A DNA stretch of 64,000 bases from Rutpela maculata (GCA_936432065.2 OW386292.2:100335829-100399828), one strand, 5' to 3'. Counted from the stretch's first letter, positions 45,545-58,240 are shown. The notes: generated by a model from the letters alone, not told the origin. Made by a program: numbers and translations.

Positions 45545-46095
45545 CTAGCAGAGAACTTTGAAATTTGACTTTTTTCTGAAGTGACATTACTCCGAAAATT
45601 TGACAATTTTCAAACATTTGACATTTTTCTGAAAGGTGACATTTTTCTGAAAGGTGACATTTCTTCAAAAATTTGACGTTTTTTCGAAAATTTTACATTT
45701 TCCTGAATTTTTGACATTTTTCTGAAAAGTGACATTTCTCTGAAAATTTGACATTTTTTCGAAAATTTGACATTTTTCTGAAGTGACATTACTCCGAAAA
45801 TTTGACAATTTTCAAACATTTGGCAGTTTTCTGAAAGGTGACATTTCTTCGAAAATTTGACGTTTTTTCGAAAATTTGACATTTTTCTGAAAATTTGACA
45901 TATTTCTGAAAAGTGACATTTCCCTGAAAATTTAACATTTTTCGAAAATTTGACATTTTTCTGAAAAGTGGCGTTTCTCCGAAAATTTGATGTTTTCCTG
46001 AAAATTTGACGTTTTCCTGAAAATTTTACATTTTTTAAAAATCTGACATTTTTCTGAAAAGTGACATTTCTCCGAAAATTTGATATTTCTTGGAA
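45545..46095. repeat. Minisatellite, ~17-20 bp units
   Basis: Reiterated tgacatttttctgaaaa / gtgacatttctccgaaaatt words for about 550 bases with variable unit length. Open frames through it are artefacts of the repeat. Confidence 0.9.
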
Positions 46096-46139
46096 ATTAA
46101 AAAAAAAATTTCGTGACTCGTCTTGTAGAAATATTTTTT

Positions 46140-46500
46140 TGATATCATCATCAGTTCGCCTGTTATAAGAATTTTATGCTTTTACGACGTCATCAGAACG
46201 TAGGTGTATTTTTAATTCACTCGTATTCCATCCATCTACAATATTTCCATCTACGTTTCAAACTTTAATTGGATGTTTCCAATAGTTAAGTCGACATCTG
46301 CACCAGTCTCTAAGAATTTTTCTTATTTGTGACGTCTTGTGACGTAGGTGTATTATTAATTCACTCCTAATCCGTCCGTCTACAATATATATACCCACGT
46401 TCAAATTTCAGTTCGATATCTTGAACCGTTCCCGAGTTATCAGCCGAAATCGCTGAACACCTCTGTCATTATTAGAATATCACCCTGTACATTGCACTGC
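46140..46500. mobile_element. MITE-like sequence with internal repeat
   Basis: Two related blocks (gacgtcatcagaacgtagg with gtatttttaattcactcgta, and gacgtcttgtgacgtaggtg with tattaattcactcc) followed by atatcaccctgtaca, the TACAGGGTG-type tip seen on other MITEs here. Confidence 0.5.
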
Positions 46501-46679
46501 TTTGAGGATAAAACAAGTGAAATGTTTGTTTTTTAATTTTTTTCACGGAAACCAAATCGAAAAAGTGCAAGTGTGATATATCGTTGAAATCGGAATTTTT
46601 ACTGCTTTTCAATGGTTCAATTACAAATTGTAAGTAATCATAAAATAAACAACTTGTTGTGCCAAAAGGGCACTAACCG

Positions 46680-46785
46680 TAATCCGATCTCAACCAAAAC
46701 CTTTTCAGATCTTCTGGAGCACTAAAGAAACCCTCATGCAAAGTTTCATCCAAATCCGTTTAGTAGCTTCGCCGCTATCGTGCTA

Positions 46786-46853
<68 letters not shown>

Positions 46854-46984
46854 ATACACAGACATTTTTCAAAAACAACTTTTTTGGGTTCCTGGGACCT
46901 CAAAACGTAAAGATTTGATGTTATCTCAATTTTCGATTTTGGACTAATTGTAGTAACCTCCCACAATTTTATTGTGGGGAGGTT
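46680..46984. mobile_element. RTE-like LINE 3' tail with (CA)n
   Basis: Contains the typical tail 'aaagtttcatccaaatccgt ttagtagcttc gccgctatcg' then a (CA)n tract at about 46793-46849, and ends near the word tgtggggaggtta. It interrupts the - strand CACTA-like transposase at about 46985. Confidence 0.6.
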
Positions 46985-48178
46985 AAAATAGAGGCATGAG
47001 CTTAATTTTTTTTACGTCCATAAGGATCAACACAATCTACTCCAAATTCCAGTAAGTTTTTTGCTTGATTTTCAATGAATACTCCAAGAAAAGTGTTCAT
47101 AAAGTTAGATTTTGGTTCATTTTCCCTATCCAAATTCCAGCAAAGATCAGTCGTTTAAACCTGTACTTGGGTGATATTTCATTTATAATAAGTTGAATTG
47201 GCCCCATAGATAACCCCGATGAATTAAATATTGGAGCTCCATCTGTACTTATGTCATACGTCAATTGAAAATCACTCTGTTCTTTAAGACTGCTGTAAAT
47301 TTCTTCACTTTGAACATCTTTTATGTTAGTAGTATCGTTATATGCATCAGACAATGATAAAGTGTCATAAATTCTTTTTTTTTCAAAATAGATTTTAGTT
47401 GATGAGAAACATCTACAGTGACAAAGTTGTAGTTGTTTTTAAATGAAATGGTTGATTGTAAGTTACAACTTGAATTTGGACATTGAACAACCTGGGTCTT
47501 TACAGCGTCTGTCGTTATTGGACCAGCAATTTTAGTTTGACATTGTTGGCAATAAAAAATGTACTTGAGAATGTGATCTGGTGGATCAAAAAATTTTGAG
47601 ACCATGTATTTTGTTGTAAGAAATACATAATTTTTAATGTTGGCGCAAATTTTCAATAAACTAAAGATGTCATTTCGGGCCTCATTTGATAAATTGTGAC
47701 GAAGCGATAAACAACATACCATCATAAATATGTCCTTTTTTCTTAGCCCTGCCTCTGGGAAAATGTAGATTTCATCGTCATCATTTAACTCATTGTTATC
47801 AAACTCTTCATTGGCATCAGATTCAGGTTGTGTATTTCTGTTACAATCAGATAATAAACAATTATTATCACATAGCATTCTTCGTTTTTTGAGGATAATG
47901 GAGTTTCTGATAGTTGGGCTATTGCCTGTTGATCTGATAAAGGCCCTTCATAAGCTGCTGGATATTTCTTCTACATCATTTTCATTTTCTTGTCTTACTT
48001 GTAATGTGTCTGCAATATTTTTTAAGACAAATAATAAACGTTTATATATTTCCTTGAATACTAACCTGAAACTTGACATTTCTTGGAGTTTTTTTTCCAA
48101 CGCCACTGAGTTTGGAGTTTGTCTACTAATATTTTGAGATGTATGTTCCAAGTATTGCTTATAGTACTTCTTATCCAT
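46985..48178 (-). pseudogene. CACTA-like transposase, N-terminal part
   Basis: Starts MDKKYYKQYLEHTSQ at 48178, then an acidic stretch with ISSSL, a region with FPEAGLRKKDIFMMVCCLSL, a zinc-ribbon-like YFCQ-type C..C...C....C pattern (FYCQQCQTK and CPNSSC), and TYDISTDGAPIFNSSGLSM ... LIFAGIWIGK, the conserved N-terminal core of this family. Frameshifts near 47890 and 47350-47380 (T run) break it. It continues to about 46985 and then meets LINE-tail DNA. Confidence 0.8.
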
Positions 48179-48285
48179 CTTATGTTTATAATTTAAGTGT
48201 TTTTTTTTTTAATTCTTAGAATAAGGTATTATAAATTAAAAAATCGTGGGAATTTTTCTTATTTCTAGCATTTAAAATTATCTTA
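48179..48285. other. AT-rich upstream flank of CACTA-like gene
   Basis: No feature beyond a T13 run. Confidence 0.4.
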
Positions 48286-48770
48286 GATATTTATATGGAA
48301 TTAAGAGAATGGTAAATATCATTTATGGTATTAATGTATATCTATAAGGATGAATAGTAAACTGAATGAACCTGCATGGCATATTCATATATGGAAACCT
48401 ATATGGTAGAATATGGAAAAGGAAACTGATATGAGTTTATATGAAGCAACAGTAAATTTCGAATTTCTAATATGAGTCTATATGAAATTACTATAAATCT
48501 TCAGGATTTTTCATATATGGAAACATACATGGTCTACCATGGAAACATTTTAAATATGTACATATATGTATCACTACTAAATCTTATGCTCTCAATATTT
48601 TATAAGGAGTAACAGTAAGATTTATTTTATTTACATATTCTTTCATACAGGGAAGCTATATGGTATTACTCACACATTCCAGTTTCAGATACACATACGC
48701 ATACTTTTTTATGTATTACCATTTCGATGGAGCTTTGTAGAAAATGTACATATTGTGAAAAATACATCTC
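48286..48770. repeat. Keyword-repeat zone, word ATATGGAAAC/TATATGG
   Basis: Irregular reiteration: catatatggaaacctatatgg, agaatatggaaaaggaaact, catatatggaaacatacatgg, accatggaaac, gggaagctatatggta. It lies just 5' of the - strand CACTA-like gene, where subterminal transposase-binding repeats would sit. Confidence 0.55.
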
Positions 48771-49318
48771 ATTATTTCAAAAAAATACGTAGGCTGCTCC
48801 AAAAAATTTTCAATACATATAATCCAAGCAGTTGTTGTTCATTTATATATTTATTAATATATCGAGTTTCTAACCAATTTATACTCTTTTTCTTTATTTG
48901 TTGTAATTAATACGTAAGTAAATACATTATTGTTTAGTGTTACCCTTGTGTTATAATTTCCGAACCCACGATACAGGGTGTTTACTAAGGGGGGTGTAAG
49001 CACGTAACATTATCTTTGCCAATTTTACTACGTTACCTCTTCGATAGTTTTATAAAAAATATATGTTATAATTTATTGTATGGTGTATAATTAGTAAAAA
49101 AAATAGAGGTGGTCGCTAACGTGTAAGTACGTATATACATTTTTCAAAAAATTCAAAAGGATCAATTTTTGTTTTTTTCATGAAAAGATTTCATGAAAAT
49201 ATCAATAATAAATTGTCTTGAGTATATTTCCAATATATGTGAAATACAAATTGGTTCACTTGATTAAGAAAAAAAAATTTTTTTCGGATTTTCGAAAAAA
49301 AAATTTTTTCCAGATATT
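48771..49318. other. Non-coding DNA, MITE tip near 48972
   Basis: A TACAGGGTGTTTACTAAG tip near 48972 suggests a degraded MITE. No gene seen. Confidence 0.4.
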
Positions 49319-50100
49319 ATGAAGTTTTTGAGGTCAAAACTTTTTGTGGCAGTATCTTTCGCAAAGATACATCCCTGGAACCAGACGCAAAAAGGTTGCA
49401 AAAGCACGGACACTTATCTTATCCTGCCATGGCCTTTGCCATATAGAGAATTGATAAGATCTCTTATGTACCTAATGTTAGGTAGCAGACCAGATATAAG
49501 TTTTGCTATTACGTATTTTAGCCAATTTCAAAATTGTTTTGAACAAGAACATTGGACAAATTTAAAATCGGTTTTAAGATACATAAAACAAACTAAAAAT
49601 TATGATTTAAAATATGTTAATAACAGAAAATAAAAATAATATTCTTTCAGCTTATGTTGACGCTGACTTTGCAACTGATCCTAATGATCGTAAAAGTATA
49701 AGTGAATTTATTTTAAAAATATGTGACAATGTGGTGTTTTGGAAAACTAAAAAGCAACCTATTGTCTGTTTATCAAGTGCAGAATCAGTAGCACTATCAC
49801 ATTGTGTAACTGAATGTATTTTTGTAGAACAACTGTTAAATAAAATTTTAAATATTGAAATATATCCTATTAAAATTTTTGAAGATAATCAGTCATGCAT
49901 CAAAATGGCAAATACACTTGAAACAAAATGTACAAAGCATATTGATGTAAGACACCATTTCATTAGGGGACTGCATTACAAGAGGCGAAATTGAATTGAA
50001 TTATATACCGACATCTTAACAAGTAGCAGACACATTTACTAAGGCTCTTCCAGCCGTAAAATTTAAATATTTTAGAGATAAGTTAACTGTTGTAAAATGT
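49319..50100 (+). pseudogene. pol: Copia RT end and RNase H, broken
   Basis: LPYRELIRSLMYLMLGSRPD, SFAITYFSQFQNCFEQEHWT, then with a frame change AYVDADFATDPNDRKSISEF, LSSAESVALSHCVTE, EDNQSCIKMA and HIDVRHHFIRG: the RT C-terminus and RNase H of Ty1/copia. The end (ADTFTKALPAVKF) lies after a stop near 49995-50030. Pairs with the gag relic at 38862-39409 as the two ends of one copia copy. Confidence 0.88.
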
Positions 50101-50141
50101 TAGCATTTAAATATTTGTATGTTTGTAGAATTGGAGGGAGG

Positions 50142-50309
50142 TGTTGATTGCCAATTCTATTACGTCATATATCTTACCCTAGTATGTAAGTTGGCAACAC
50201 TGTGTAGCAATATGTGACTGTATTTTTGCGTCCTGTATTTTTCATTAAATAAAGTAGAATAAAGAAGCTTAAGTTGATTATTAACTCTCAAAATCTCTGC
50301 ATAACTACA
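50142..50309 (+). repeat. Copia 3' LTR
   Basis: Preceded by a purine tract gaattggagggagg; begins TGTTGATTGCC and ends ataactaca. Closely related to 38610-38763. A clean 5-bp TSD was not found. Confidence 0.88.
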
Positions 50310-50814
50310 AAATATGGCATGTATATTATGTCTCGCAATACTTAGATAACCTTAAAACTAATTATTTGGACCGAAATATATCACAATTTTCAAGTTTTAC
50401 TAATAATTATTATGTGGCCGGTAAATTGGTAAACGAAAATCTTGGTGGCCGAGAACAGGATAGAAACTTTTCTTATGCTATATATTTTCCTATGATTATG
50501 TTGCAACATATGTCTTTGTCAGTTTTCTTTGCTTATTCTATAAAATAGGATTAATTTACTACCTGGTCGGCCATCGAAAATAAAAGTTTTATATTTTTTT
50601 ACCTAAGAAGCAGCTGGGTGACCGAGTGACAAGATTACAATGAACCTATTTTCGGTCACCTTAAAAATTACGCCCATTCTATGTGGCCCAAAAAAAGAAC
50701 CCGTTCTCCGTCGTGACTTTTATATTTAATTTATTTCCGGATGGCACCCACTCAGAGTTCCAAGTTACAAAGAAATATTAAAAAAGACAGAGTACAATAC
50801 AACCCTAATAACAC
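50310..50814. other. Non-coding DNA
   Basis: No recognisable gene. Confidence 0.4.
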
Positions 50815-51005
50815 ACACATGTCCATTGAGTGTCCAATGGACATGCTTGCCCCAATAACTGTCCAGATTAAGTAGTGATGATATCCAGTGGATGTCCATT
50901 CGACTGTAGGGTGGCCACATTTTTGGACAGCAGATGATGTCCCGTTATAGCTATCCAATGGAAGTCCTATGTGGACAATTGTGTCCATTGTGGACATCCA
51001 TTGAT
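50815..51005. repeat. Keyword-repeat zone, word TGTCCA/TGGACA
   Basis: Words on both strands: atgtccattgagtgtccaat, ggacatgc, tatccagtggatgtccattc, ttttggacagc, tgtggacaattgtgtccatt, gtggacatcc. The same gtggacatcc occurs at the 63.2-63.5 kb zone on the other side of the + strand CACTA-like gene. Confidence 0.6.
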
Positions 51006-51937
51006 TAGAAAGTAATATTTAGGTATTAACCCACTAAACACAGGCGTGACATTAATATAGCTGGTATATCATAGCTAGGCTTTCTAAGCGATCTGTATAA
51101 TTTTATATAAATATTACAGACTTAGTATGTCATCTTTTTGCTAATATCATTGTTACATTTACGGTACATGAAATTGTAGATATTCTTGGAAGGTATTAAT
51201 TAGTGCATAACTGTTATGTGATAATCAATTCATTGCTTGTATGAACACTTAATTACCTCCGGTAGATGTAGAAACGCTATATACTTGGTTTAGGCTGTTT
51301 GAAAACCACATATTACGTATAAGTCCTTATGTATACGGTATACAATTTCAGACAAATATCTGTGATGTAACAATAATTATCTGAAATAGCTATAAGTATA
51401 ATAAAGCCGTATTTCTTTGATTAAATTTTTGTGATCATTTCAGTTAATCTTATTTCTGATTGGTTTGAAAAGTTAAGTTTATACCAACCAGAAACGAGAA
51501 TAAACTGATCTGATCTAAAATACGATGTCAAAGAAATATGGCGCTTAAGTTTCCCGCTGATACTGAAAGACCCCCCCAACATGGTCTACGCATGCGTATA
51601 TTTCACGTTTCTCTCAAATTTTATGGTTCTCTGCAAAGTAGTGGCGTGTGCCGTGATGTGCTTTGTGTAAATAATTTCATTATTTATAGTGGCATTTTGG
51701 TCAATAAATTGTTATTTTGTGTATACAGAAAGAATTCTTTCTTAAGACTAATTTGCAAAACGTAAAGGGGTGTATTTTGATCTGTATAAACCCCTTTGAA
51801 ATCACGAGAAGACACATACCTCGATAAAAGCGGTTTCAGTGCAGGCGAAGTGCATCAGTGCCATCAGTTTTTTACGCAAAGGCGGACGCGGTAAGTTTAA
51901 AAGTAACACACATAATCTTATTTAAGATTAAAAATGC
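51006..51937. other. Non-coding DNA upstream of CACTA-like gene
   Basis: No gene recognised. May contain the promoter and first exon of the + strand transposase. Confidence 0.4.
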
Positions 51938-51963
51938 CAAAAGCAATAGTTAAAACCTATTAA

Positions 51964-53857
51964 CACCCACTGATCTATTTGTAGATCACAAGGGGAAAAA
52001 AATTTTAAGATGACAATTACACATTTAATTTCTTCTAAAAGTGATTTAAATTAATATTTAGAACTACTACAACAGTAAAAGATGATTTACTAATAATTTG
52101 TCAAACTGGAAGTATTTTTTCTTAAATTTTTAAAATCATGAAAAAAATTGTCTTGTTTTTATGCCTTTATTTATTATTACATAACTCATTTTACAATATT
52201 TTCTTTATCTGCAAAATTGTAAACAATTTTATTTCGCTGATCTATATTTATACCACTGGGCACATATAATATCTAAGTGGAACTTTGAGATATTATTCGT
52301 ATCAGATACCTATGTCTTAGGTCATTGTTATTATTATCGGTCAGTCTTAGTCAGGGCGTGAGATAAAATCTTTTAGTGCTGTTTTAACTAAAATATTACT
52401 GTTGTATTGGTGAAAAATATAATTGGTAAGTAAGGCTAGAAATGGACTTTTTTTCTTTTACATTGCTACAGTCAAACATTTGTAAGTTAAAATTATGACA
52501 AAATTATAATATAAACAATTGAAAAATAATAATAGTAATAATAACAATTTAACTTTTTAGAGAACATGGATTCAAAAAGGGTACTGGTTATGCAGCAGAT
52601 GGAAAAAATTATTGACGATCTTAATTTTTACATTGACGATGATAATGCTACTCTAGACATTGTTGTCTTACCTCCAGAACCAGATTATGTGACAGATGAA
52701 GACGAAGTGGATGACGACGAATTTGGTCTAGCGGAAGTACAAGATGTTCCTGGCCAGTTGGAAGTGTAATACGGTCATGGAGTTCAAGACACAGGAGACA
52801 TTGCTGAAGACCAGAGTACCAGGCATTACGCTAGGGTCAAGAGTTGTGACAGAATTGTTATCTTGTGTACCAACTTCATCTCAGCATGCTGTCTTTTTTG
52901 ATAACTTCTTTACGAATCGGGGCTTGTTGGTTCACTTGAAAAATATTGGGTTTCGTGCAACGGGTACCTTGCGTGACAACAGAACAGACAAATGTCCTAT
53001 GAAGTCGGCAAAAGACTTAGCCAAAAAACCACGTGGTACTTTTGATTATAGGTTTGACACTAAATTTAATGTACTCATGGTACGATGGCATGATAATAAA
53101 CGAGTAGTTGTGGCAACTAATTATGACAAAGTAAAGCCTTTAGCCAAAGCGAGTCGCTGGAAACGTCAAACTAATCAAAGAGTTGATGTTCCACAACCAA
53201 AACTGATTCAGAATCATAAAAAATATATGGGCGGTGTCGATCACGATAATTGGTTTACTAGTAAATATGGAATCCAGATTCGTGGAAAAAAATGGTACTG
53301 GCCAATGTTCATTTGTATTCTGGATATGGCACTAACAAATGCCTGAATTTTATACCGCACCATGGATGGTCGTGAGCCCATTAGCTGTCTAGAATTCCGT
53401 AGAGTTGTTGCAGTTCCATATATGAAACTCCCATCATCTGCTAAAAGGAAAACCAAAGCTGCAGTGGCCCCTGAAGACGTTCACTTCGATGGATTAAATC
53501 ATTCAATCAATCAGGAGCAGACCTAAAAGCTACTGCATAAAATGTGACATTACTCTTTGTGCCAGTTGTTTACTATCTTACCACCAAATATATCTATTAA
53601 ATTTTGTCACTATTATTATAATTTAATGGTATTTTATTGATGCTCTAATGTTAATATTATTACATCTACAAGTAAAGTATAATAATTATTATGTATTAAA
53701 ATATATATTATATCTGCCCAGTGATCTATTTATAGATCACCACTTTGTTGATAAACAACATGATGAATATTTTTTTTTGTTATTTTTTATGGCCAAGTAT
53801 TTTAAACATACATGCTGAATATTTTTGCAAAATTCAAAAAAAAAATTGTCTTGGGCG
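51964..53857 (+). mobile_element. piggyBac-like element, internally deleted, TTAA flanks
   Basis: TTAA at 51960-51963 and 53858-53861. Ends CACCCACTG and CTTGGGCG (inverse CGCCCAAG) give a short terminal repeat of the CRCCCA type. Subterminal palindromic words gatctatttgtagatc (51972) and gatctatttatagatc (53724) occur at both ends. It carries a transposase relic. Confidence 0.9.
52566..53526 (+). pseudogene. piggyBac-like transposase, deleted and stopped
   Basis: The N-terminus starts MDSKRVLVMQQMEK with an acidic block (52566-52768). The frame then jumps directly to the second catalytic region, so the first half of the DDE domain with the first Asp is deleted. Visible motifs: HAVFFDNFFTNRGLL, FRATGTLRDNRTDKCP, KPRGTFDYRFD, MVRWHDNKRVVVATN and YMGGVDHDNW, IRGKKWYWPM. 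A TGA at 53344-53346 replaces the expected Trp, and the Cys-rich tail (CDITLCASCLL) is out of frame further on. Not functional. Confidence 0.9.
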
Positions 53858-55028
53858 TTAATGGGCTTTAGATATATTTTCTCTGCCTGTGCGTCACAAA
53901 AGACGAAGAATGAATAATTATGTTCAAGATGAAGTTCAGAATTCTAATAGTCAAGCAAATATTGTCTCCCTAAATAATAAGACCTCGAATGGTTCACAAT
54001 TTATTGCCTGTGAAATTGAATTTGATTCACCCCCCATTGTTAAAATCTCAGTAATATCTAATGTTTTTAATGAGACAGTTAATTCAGATTTTGAAAAAGC
54101 AATTCTCTTGATACTGTCGATCTGGATGTTGTTAGTTGTGAGAATAATGAGTCCGATTTAGATAACTTCAAAAATTAGCTGGCAGTGTGGGCAGTTCGTT
54201 TTAATATAACACATTCTGCTTTAAGCAAATTATTAAAAATTTTCTGATGTAAGAAATTTAATGCAAACACCACGAAATTCAAATAACATCTTAAACATCA
54301 GTGGGGGGAAATTTGTTAATTTTGGGATAGTAGGAAACGTAAAACAAGCTTTGAATAAACGGGAAAAAATCCCTGATTGTATAAAATTGAATATTAATAT
54401 TGATGGAATTCCTTTAGCTAAAAGTTCAGGTAGTCAATTTTGGCCTATATTAGGTTCGATAGCAGATCATAATAGCAAACCATTTGTATTTAGTTTATTT
54501 CATAGTTTTCACAAACCTCTTTCTGCTAATACGTTTTTGAAACCTTTTGTTGACGACTTTATAGAGTTAGCTGCTAACGGATTTGTAGATAATAAACATG
54601 TTTCAGTATCACTTAATGCGTTTATTTGTGATACTTCAGCAAGATCTTATATTACTGGTGTTAAAGCACATAATGCTTATTTCGGATGTCCTAAGAGGGT
54701 GAGTTCATAGATAATCGTATGACTTTTCAAGAGATAAACAATATATTACGTACTGATGAGTCTTTTAAAAATAGACTACAGCCAGAACATCACAATGCTA
54801 CATCTTATTTGGAAAATTTAAATGTAGGTTTAGTATCTCAAGTTCCTAATGACCCTATGCACCTTTTATATCTTGAAACGTGAAACGTCTTATTCAGTTT
54901 TGGGTTAATGGGAAAAAAGATGTTCGTTTAAAAGCTGATCAGTTAGAAAAAGTATCGTCACGTTTAATGTCACTTCGTTCATGTATTTCTGGGGAATTTG
55001 CAAGAAAACCTAGGAGTCTTTTAGATAT

Positions 55029-55136
55029 TGTTCAGAATTATAATTATGTTCTTTTAATTATAAGTGTATTTTAAAACAAATTATTATCAATCCTACTCTG
55101 GTACTCCCCACTTCATAAGCGGTGCGCCGGTCTAGG
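55029..55136 (+). repeat. BEL/Pao 5' LTR remnant
   Basis: Matches the first ~108 bases of the 3' LTR at 59470 with about five differences (for example caatcc/caagcc, tggtact/tgatact), then ends at cggtctagg. Confidence 0.92.
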
Positions 55137-55164
55137 TTTATTTCGCTGATCTATATTTATACCA
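55137..55164. repeat. 28-bp copy of upstream piggyBac DNA at a deletion junction
   Basis: tttatttcgctgatctatat followed by ttatacca is identical to 52228-52255 inside the piggyBac element. It lies exactly where the 5' LTR stops and gag remnant begins. Confidence 0.85.
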
Positions 55165-55179
55165 TCTAAAAACCATGTA

Positions 55180-55430
55180 AAAAATGACAAATCAAAATTT
55201 AATAAGTCCCAATCTCATTCATTTGTAACTACAACAAAATTATGTCCAGTATGTAACAATAATCATCCGATTTTTGCATGTCAGGAATTTTTAATGTTAC
55301 CTGATTTTAAAAGGCTAAATGAAGTTACGCGATTAAAATTATGTTTTAATTGTTTAAAACCTGATCACACCAGCAAGGAATGTTCCTGGCAAAGCAAGTG
55401 CAGGAAATGTGATAGGCCACACAACACGTA
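55180..55430 (+). pseudogene. gag: BEL/Pao gag zinc-knuckle remnant
   Basis: A frame with TTKLCPVCNNNHPIFACQEF, LCFNCLKPDHTSKECSW and KCRKCDRPHN shows the Cys/His clusters typical of BEL/Pao Gag. The capsid part is deleted. Confidence 0.75.
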
Positions 55431-55607
55431 AATCACGTGGAATCTTCAGCTCAAAATACCCACATGAATTCTCACAATCGATCGCAATTTTTAAATGATT
55501 CTAACGCTCAAAATACACATTCACAAAAGACGCGTGCGCAACAACCACACATGCAAAATACCAATGAGCACGGAACAAACGTGTAACGTTTCAGGTAAAA
55601 TTCAAGT

Positions 55608-56147
55608 ATGCATCATACAGCCACAAGTTTAGTATCAAGTCAAACAAAAAATGATTTGGGTGCAAATTTTAATGCAGAGGATTTATGCCAAAATTCGTCT
55701 ATTTCGACTCACGCATCAAATCAGTCAATGCACAATCAAGTGTTACTTTCAACAGCCCAGGTTTTGATTTTGGATAAAAATGGTAAATCACACGAGGTCA
55801 GTCTTTTAGATTCAGGCTGTATGTCAAATTTTATTACAAAAGAATTGTGCGAGCGATTACATTCACCAACAATCAATGCAAACATGTCTGTCATTGGTAT
55901 TAACACATCTGTCATAGGTTCAACGCACATGACAACAGCAATTATAAGGTCAACAATAAATTCTTTTCAAACAAACTTGCAATTTTATGTTCTGGATAAA
56001 ATTACAAATCAGTTACCTCTTTCCTACATAAATCGCAATAATTTTGTAATACCTGATAACATTTTGTTGGCAGACCGTAGTTTTAACATTCCGGGACGCA
56101 TTGACTTATTGTTAGGCGCTAATGTATTTTATGAGTTGCTATGTTAA
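55608..56147 (+). pseudogene. pol: BEL/Pao protease region
   Basis: VLILDKNGKSHEVSLLDSGC contains the DSG active site, followed by SNFITKELCERL and a late LLLGANVFYELL. A stop at 56145 ends the frame; the domain itself is open. Confidence 0.8.
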
Positions 56148-56158
56148 GGGCAAATCAG

Positions 56159-57360
56159 AACATCAAAAAGTCAGCCGATTTTGCAGGAAACAAAATTGGG
56201 TTGGGTGCTTGCAGGCAGTATAAGTATGCATAAAAATAAATTTTTTAACCTACCCACAAACACATATTGTAATCTGTCATCTTTAGAAATTCAAAAACAA
56301 ATTAGGGATCAATTAGAAGGTTTTTGGAAAATAGAGGAGAGTCCCGTAAAGGAAAGGTATACTCGAGAAGAAAAAGAATGTGAAGAATTATTTCAAAAAA
56401 CAACTGAATATGGTGAAGATGGTCGCTTAATTGTGATGTTACCTGTGAAGGAAGGAATACACGAACTAGGAGATAACGGGACGTAGCGGCAAAGCGCTTC
56501 TACGGTTTAGAAAGAAAATTACAGAAAAATGACAGCACGAGAGAACAATATGTAGAGTTTATGAAGGAATATGAAGAGTTGAGACATATGACAAAAATTG
56601 CAGATAATGAAATGCGAAACTGTAGCAACCTTATTTTCTATTTACCTCGCCATCCTGTTGTAAAGGAAACATGTACCACGACTAAATTAAGGGTTGTCTT
56701 TGATGCCAGCTGTAAAACCGATAAGGGGATTAGTTTAAATGACCAACTAAAAGTAGGACCTATTATACAAGAGGAACTCTACTCCATTTTAACAAGATTC
56801 AGAAAGCACAACTACGTTATAGGAGCCCACGTCGAGAAGATGTACAGACGAGTTTGGATAAAACCAAATCAGAGGTGTCGACAGAATCGTATGGAGAACA
56901 TCACCAGAACGCGAATTAGGTTACTATCGTCTCAATACGATAACATATGGGACCGCATCAGCAAGTTTTCTTGCAATAAGAAGTTTACATGAATCAACAA
57001 ATAGATTGCAAGATAAATATCCAACATCTAATCAGGTCATACTTACAGATTTTTATGTTGATGATTTTTTGTCAGGAGCAAGCACTATAGAACATGCGCA
57101 AAAGCTGAAGAGAGAAGTTTCAGAAATTTTACAGCAGTCCGGTTTTGTTTTAAGGAAACGGATATCAAATGATACAGCGGTTCTGGAAGATACAGATATC
57201 AATAAATATGACATACCACATTACGTAACTGAAGATCACGGAACCAAAACGTTAGGAGTGTTATGGAACACTTCAATATACAGTCAAAATACAAACTTTC
57301 GATCATCAGTCAAATATTTGACCCCATGGGCCTCATTGGACCAGTTACAATAATGGCTAA
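56159..57360 (+). pseudogene. pol: BEL/Pao reverse transcriptase, several frames
   Basis: PILQETKLGWVLAGSI, then an open stretch to 56486. After a frame change come LIFYLPRHPVVKE and KLRVVFDASCKTDKGISLND, and after a further break ILTDFYVDDFLSGA with the YVDD active site near 57057. Several shifts between segments; non-functional. Confidence 0.85.
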
Positions 57361-58240
57361 GCCTGTATTACAAAAATTATGGACAGAACGTTTAGACTGG
57401 GATCAAAGAATTTCTTCAGAACTACAGACATTATGGAGGAAATTTTATTCTCACCTTTCAGAACTAGAAGAGGTTCAAATTCCAAGGCATGTTGTTTCTC
57501 GTCATCCCCGTAGCATACAATTACATGGATATTGCGATTCTTCTGAACAAGCTTACGGGGCTTGTGTATATACTCGTTCAATAGATTTAAAGGGCAATAT
57601 TGTTACTAGGTTGGTGTGCGCAAAATCGAGAGTGGCGCCATTAAAAACTATTTCTTTGCCGAAATTAGAGCTCTGCGGAGCACTTCTTTTATCAAAACTT
57701 ATGTATAAAACAATCGATGCATTACGTATGAATTTAGATGATGTCTATTATTGGACAGACTCGATCACATAGTACTTTCATGGATAGGAACTGAGCCAGC
57801 ATTATTAAAGACATTCGTGGGAAACCGTGTCTCTGAAATTCAGCAACTTACCAACATGAGCAATTGGGACATGTTACAAGTCAAGACAACCCGGCTGACA
57901 TTATATCCCGAGGTTGTTGTCCGAAAAAACTCAGCGAATCATTACTGTGTTGGCAAGGCTGCAGCAAACACAGCACTATTGGCCATCCGCGGAAATTAAC
58001 TTGGTTGAAATTCCAGAAAAACGTCCTCTCAAGACTCAAGTTTTCATCGCAACAGTGGATGAAGAATTATTCAGTCTATTTTTAACGCTACTTAAACTAC
58101 AAAGAACTGTAGCGTATTGTTTCAGGTTTATCAAAAACACAACTAGTCGAGAAAATGAAATTTCAGGCAGTCTCTCTGTCAGCGAACTACAACACTCTCT
58201 GGAAACTTTAATAAAATTGACACAGGCATAGGTTTTTGCA
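57263..58240 (+). pseudogene. pol: BEL/Pao RT/RNase H connection and RNase H, broken
   Basis: SIISQIFDPMGLIGPVTIMA, IQLHGYCDSSEQAYGACVYT, SLPKLELCGALLLSKL and a TDS motif fit the Pao-type RNase H region. After a stop at 57770 the sequence continues in other frames (PADIISRGC near 57893-57919, HYWPSAEINL) to about 58240. Confidence 0.85.

Noticed and set aside
45545..46095. CRISPR-like repeat/spacer array
   Set aside because: Units of ~17-20 bases vary in length and have no unique spacers; the context is eukaryotic minisatellite DNA.
46775..46966. Cys-Val repeat protein
   Set aside because: Translation of the (CA)n microsatellite.
38605..50314. Five-base target duplication of the copia element
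   Set aside because: The bases outside the two LTRs (atata and aaata) are similar but not identical, so no TSD is claimed.
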